A DNA stretch of 64,000 nt from Prevotellaceae bacterium (GTDB lineage Bacteria > Bacteroidota > Bacteroidia > Bacteroidales > Muribaculaceae): contig JAETNS010000009.1 of the NCBI GenBank assembly GCA_021772015.1, positions 1 through 64,000 of the forward strand, in the 5' to 3' direction. Numbering within the stretch: the first letter of the stretch is position 1; the number at the start of each line of letters is the position of its first letter. Positions 63,288 to 64,000 of this stretch are shown one piece after another. Both the position numbers and the translations under genes were made by a program. A model generated the notes under the pieces. It did not search any database, was not told the DNA's origin, and saw only the letters and a program-made list of their open reading frames with translations.

Positions 63288-64000
63288 ATGAAAATCGCAA
63301 CATTGGTTTCAGGAGGCGTTGATTCCGCCGTGGCAGTACACCGGCTCATCGAGCAGGGCCACGACTTGACCCTTTTCTACATACGCATTGGACTCGACGA
63401 CGGGCGCGGCGACTGTTCCGCCGAAGAAGACATGGAGATGTGCCGCGCCATAGCCCGAAAATACAATTTGCCATTGGAAGAGGTATCCCTACATGAGGAA
63501 TATTGGGAAAATGTCATGGAATATGCCCTCAAGACGGTAAAGGCCGGATTGACCCCGAATCCAGACATGATGTGTAACCGAATGATAAAATTCGGATATT
63601 TCGAGGATCGTTGGGGACATGATTTCGACCTTACCGCGACCGGCCATTATGCCACGACTACAATGGGATCTGATGGCCTGAAATACCTCGCGACCGCTGT
63701 TGATCCTGTCAAGGACCAGACAGACTTTCTTGCCCGGATAACATATCCCCAGTTAAAGCATCTTATTTTTCCGATCGGAGACATCCCCAAGTCGGAAGTC
63801 AGGGAGATCGCGATAAAAGAACATCTTCCAAATGCCTACCGCAAGGACTCCCAAGGAATCTGCTTCCTCGGGAAAATAAATTACAATGATTTCCTACGCC
63901 GACACCTTGGCGAAAAAAAAGGACCTATCATAGAGATCGAGACCGGCCGGAAAATCGGCGAACATAACGGTTATTGGTTCCACACCATCGGACAGCGTAA
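63288..64000 (+). CDS. mnmA: tRNA-specific 2-thiouridylase MnmA (cut by window end)
   Basis: The first 237 residues are present; family members have about 360. It makes 2-thiouridine at the wobble base of tRNA-Lys/Glu/Gln. The ATP PP-loop [11 protein letters not shown] is at residues 7-17, [15 protein letters not shown] holds the first catalytic Cys, ATGHYATT and [10 protein letters not shown] follow, and [10 protein letters not shown] holds the second Cys. The frame stays open to base 64000. Confidence 0.95.
   Translation, partial: MKIATLVSGGVDSAVAVHRLIEQGHDLTLFYIRIGLDDGRGDCSAEEDMEMCRAIARKYNLPLEEVSLHEEYWENVMEYALKTVKAGLTPNPDMMCNRMIKFGYFEDRWGHDFDLTATGHYATTTMGSDGLKYLATAVDPVKDQTDFLARITYPQLKHLIFPIGDIPKSEVREIAIKEHLPNAYRKDSQGICFLGKINYNDFLRRHLGEKKGPIIEIETGRKIGEHNGYWFHTIGQR

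Noticed and set aside
1..64000. tRNA, rRNA, CRISPR array, insertion sequence or prophage
   Set aside because: No T-psi-C-like tRNA ends, no regularly spaced repeats, no transposase or integrase frames were seen on either strand.

Overview
The window looks like a piece of a Bacteroidales chromosome, most likely a gut Muribaculaceae or Bacteroides relative. This is inferred from promoters of the form TTTG-N19/20-TAnnTTTG, an UpxY-type antiterminator heading a capsule locus, an RprX/RprY-like two-component pair, a DPP III with the short HECLGH motif, DUF4290, and secreted proteins with type-9-like C-terminal tails. No tRNA, rRNA, CRISPR array, insertion sequence or integrase was seen.

Layout. 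(1) 129-1787 (-): a secreted protein of unknown function. (2) 1955-2185: a 231-bp segment bounded by perfect 13-bp inverted repeats that carries a consensus promoter pointing at the capsule locus, that is, a probable phase-variable invertible promoter in the ON orientation. (3) 2274-22557 (+): a 20-kb surface-polysaccharide locus ending at a strong terminator. Its AT-rich first part holds a nucleotidyltransferase/aminotransferase fusion, an ornithine-cyclodeaminase-like dehydrogenase, Wzx, CapA, a sugar-transfer ATP-grasp protein, LicD, two acyltransferases, four glycosyltransferases and Wzy. Its GC-richer tail holds WcaF, a second Wzx, a second Wzy and a GT2. No initiating sugar-phosphate transferase, Wza/Wzc or upxZ is present. 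(4) 22.8-37.1 kb (+): housekeeping genes nrdD-nrdG, an outer-membrane protein, dxr, rseP, rlmI, DPP III, DUF4290, rimM, an OmpA-like protein, proS and an orphan GT4. (5) 37.2-43.8 kb (-): a complete histidine-utilisation operon ftcD-hutU-hutH-hutI. (6) 44.0-47.6 kb (-): an ECF sigma factor, a DUF6155-like protein and a TonB-dependent receptor. (7) 47.8-52.6 kb: a DegT aminotransferase, HAD phosphatase, NERD protein, DNA glycosylase, an aquaporin gene broken by one amber codon, and EF-P. (8) 53-64 kb (+): rprX-rprY, two secreted GH13 amylases, a GT4/CapK pair, flavodoxin and the start of mnmA.

How it fits together. The capsule locus appears controlled at two levels: promoter inversion decides whether it is transcribed, and the UpxY-like protein keeps polymerase going through the long operon. 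The LicC-like/aminotransferase fusion and LicD suggest that the glycan carries a CDP-activated amino-alcohol phosphate (ethanolamine- or serinol-phosphate class), and the OCD-like and ATP-grasp proteins hint at an amino-acid-type substituent as well. Two Wzx/Wzy sets and a sharp base-composition step suggest that a foreign cassette was inserted into an older locus. The rest is mostly ordinary backbone; the points worth checking there are the interrupted aquaporin and a perfect 30-bp palindrome at the predicted transcription start of dxr.
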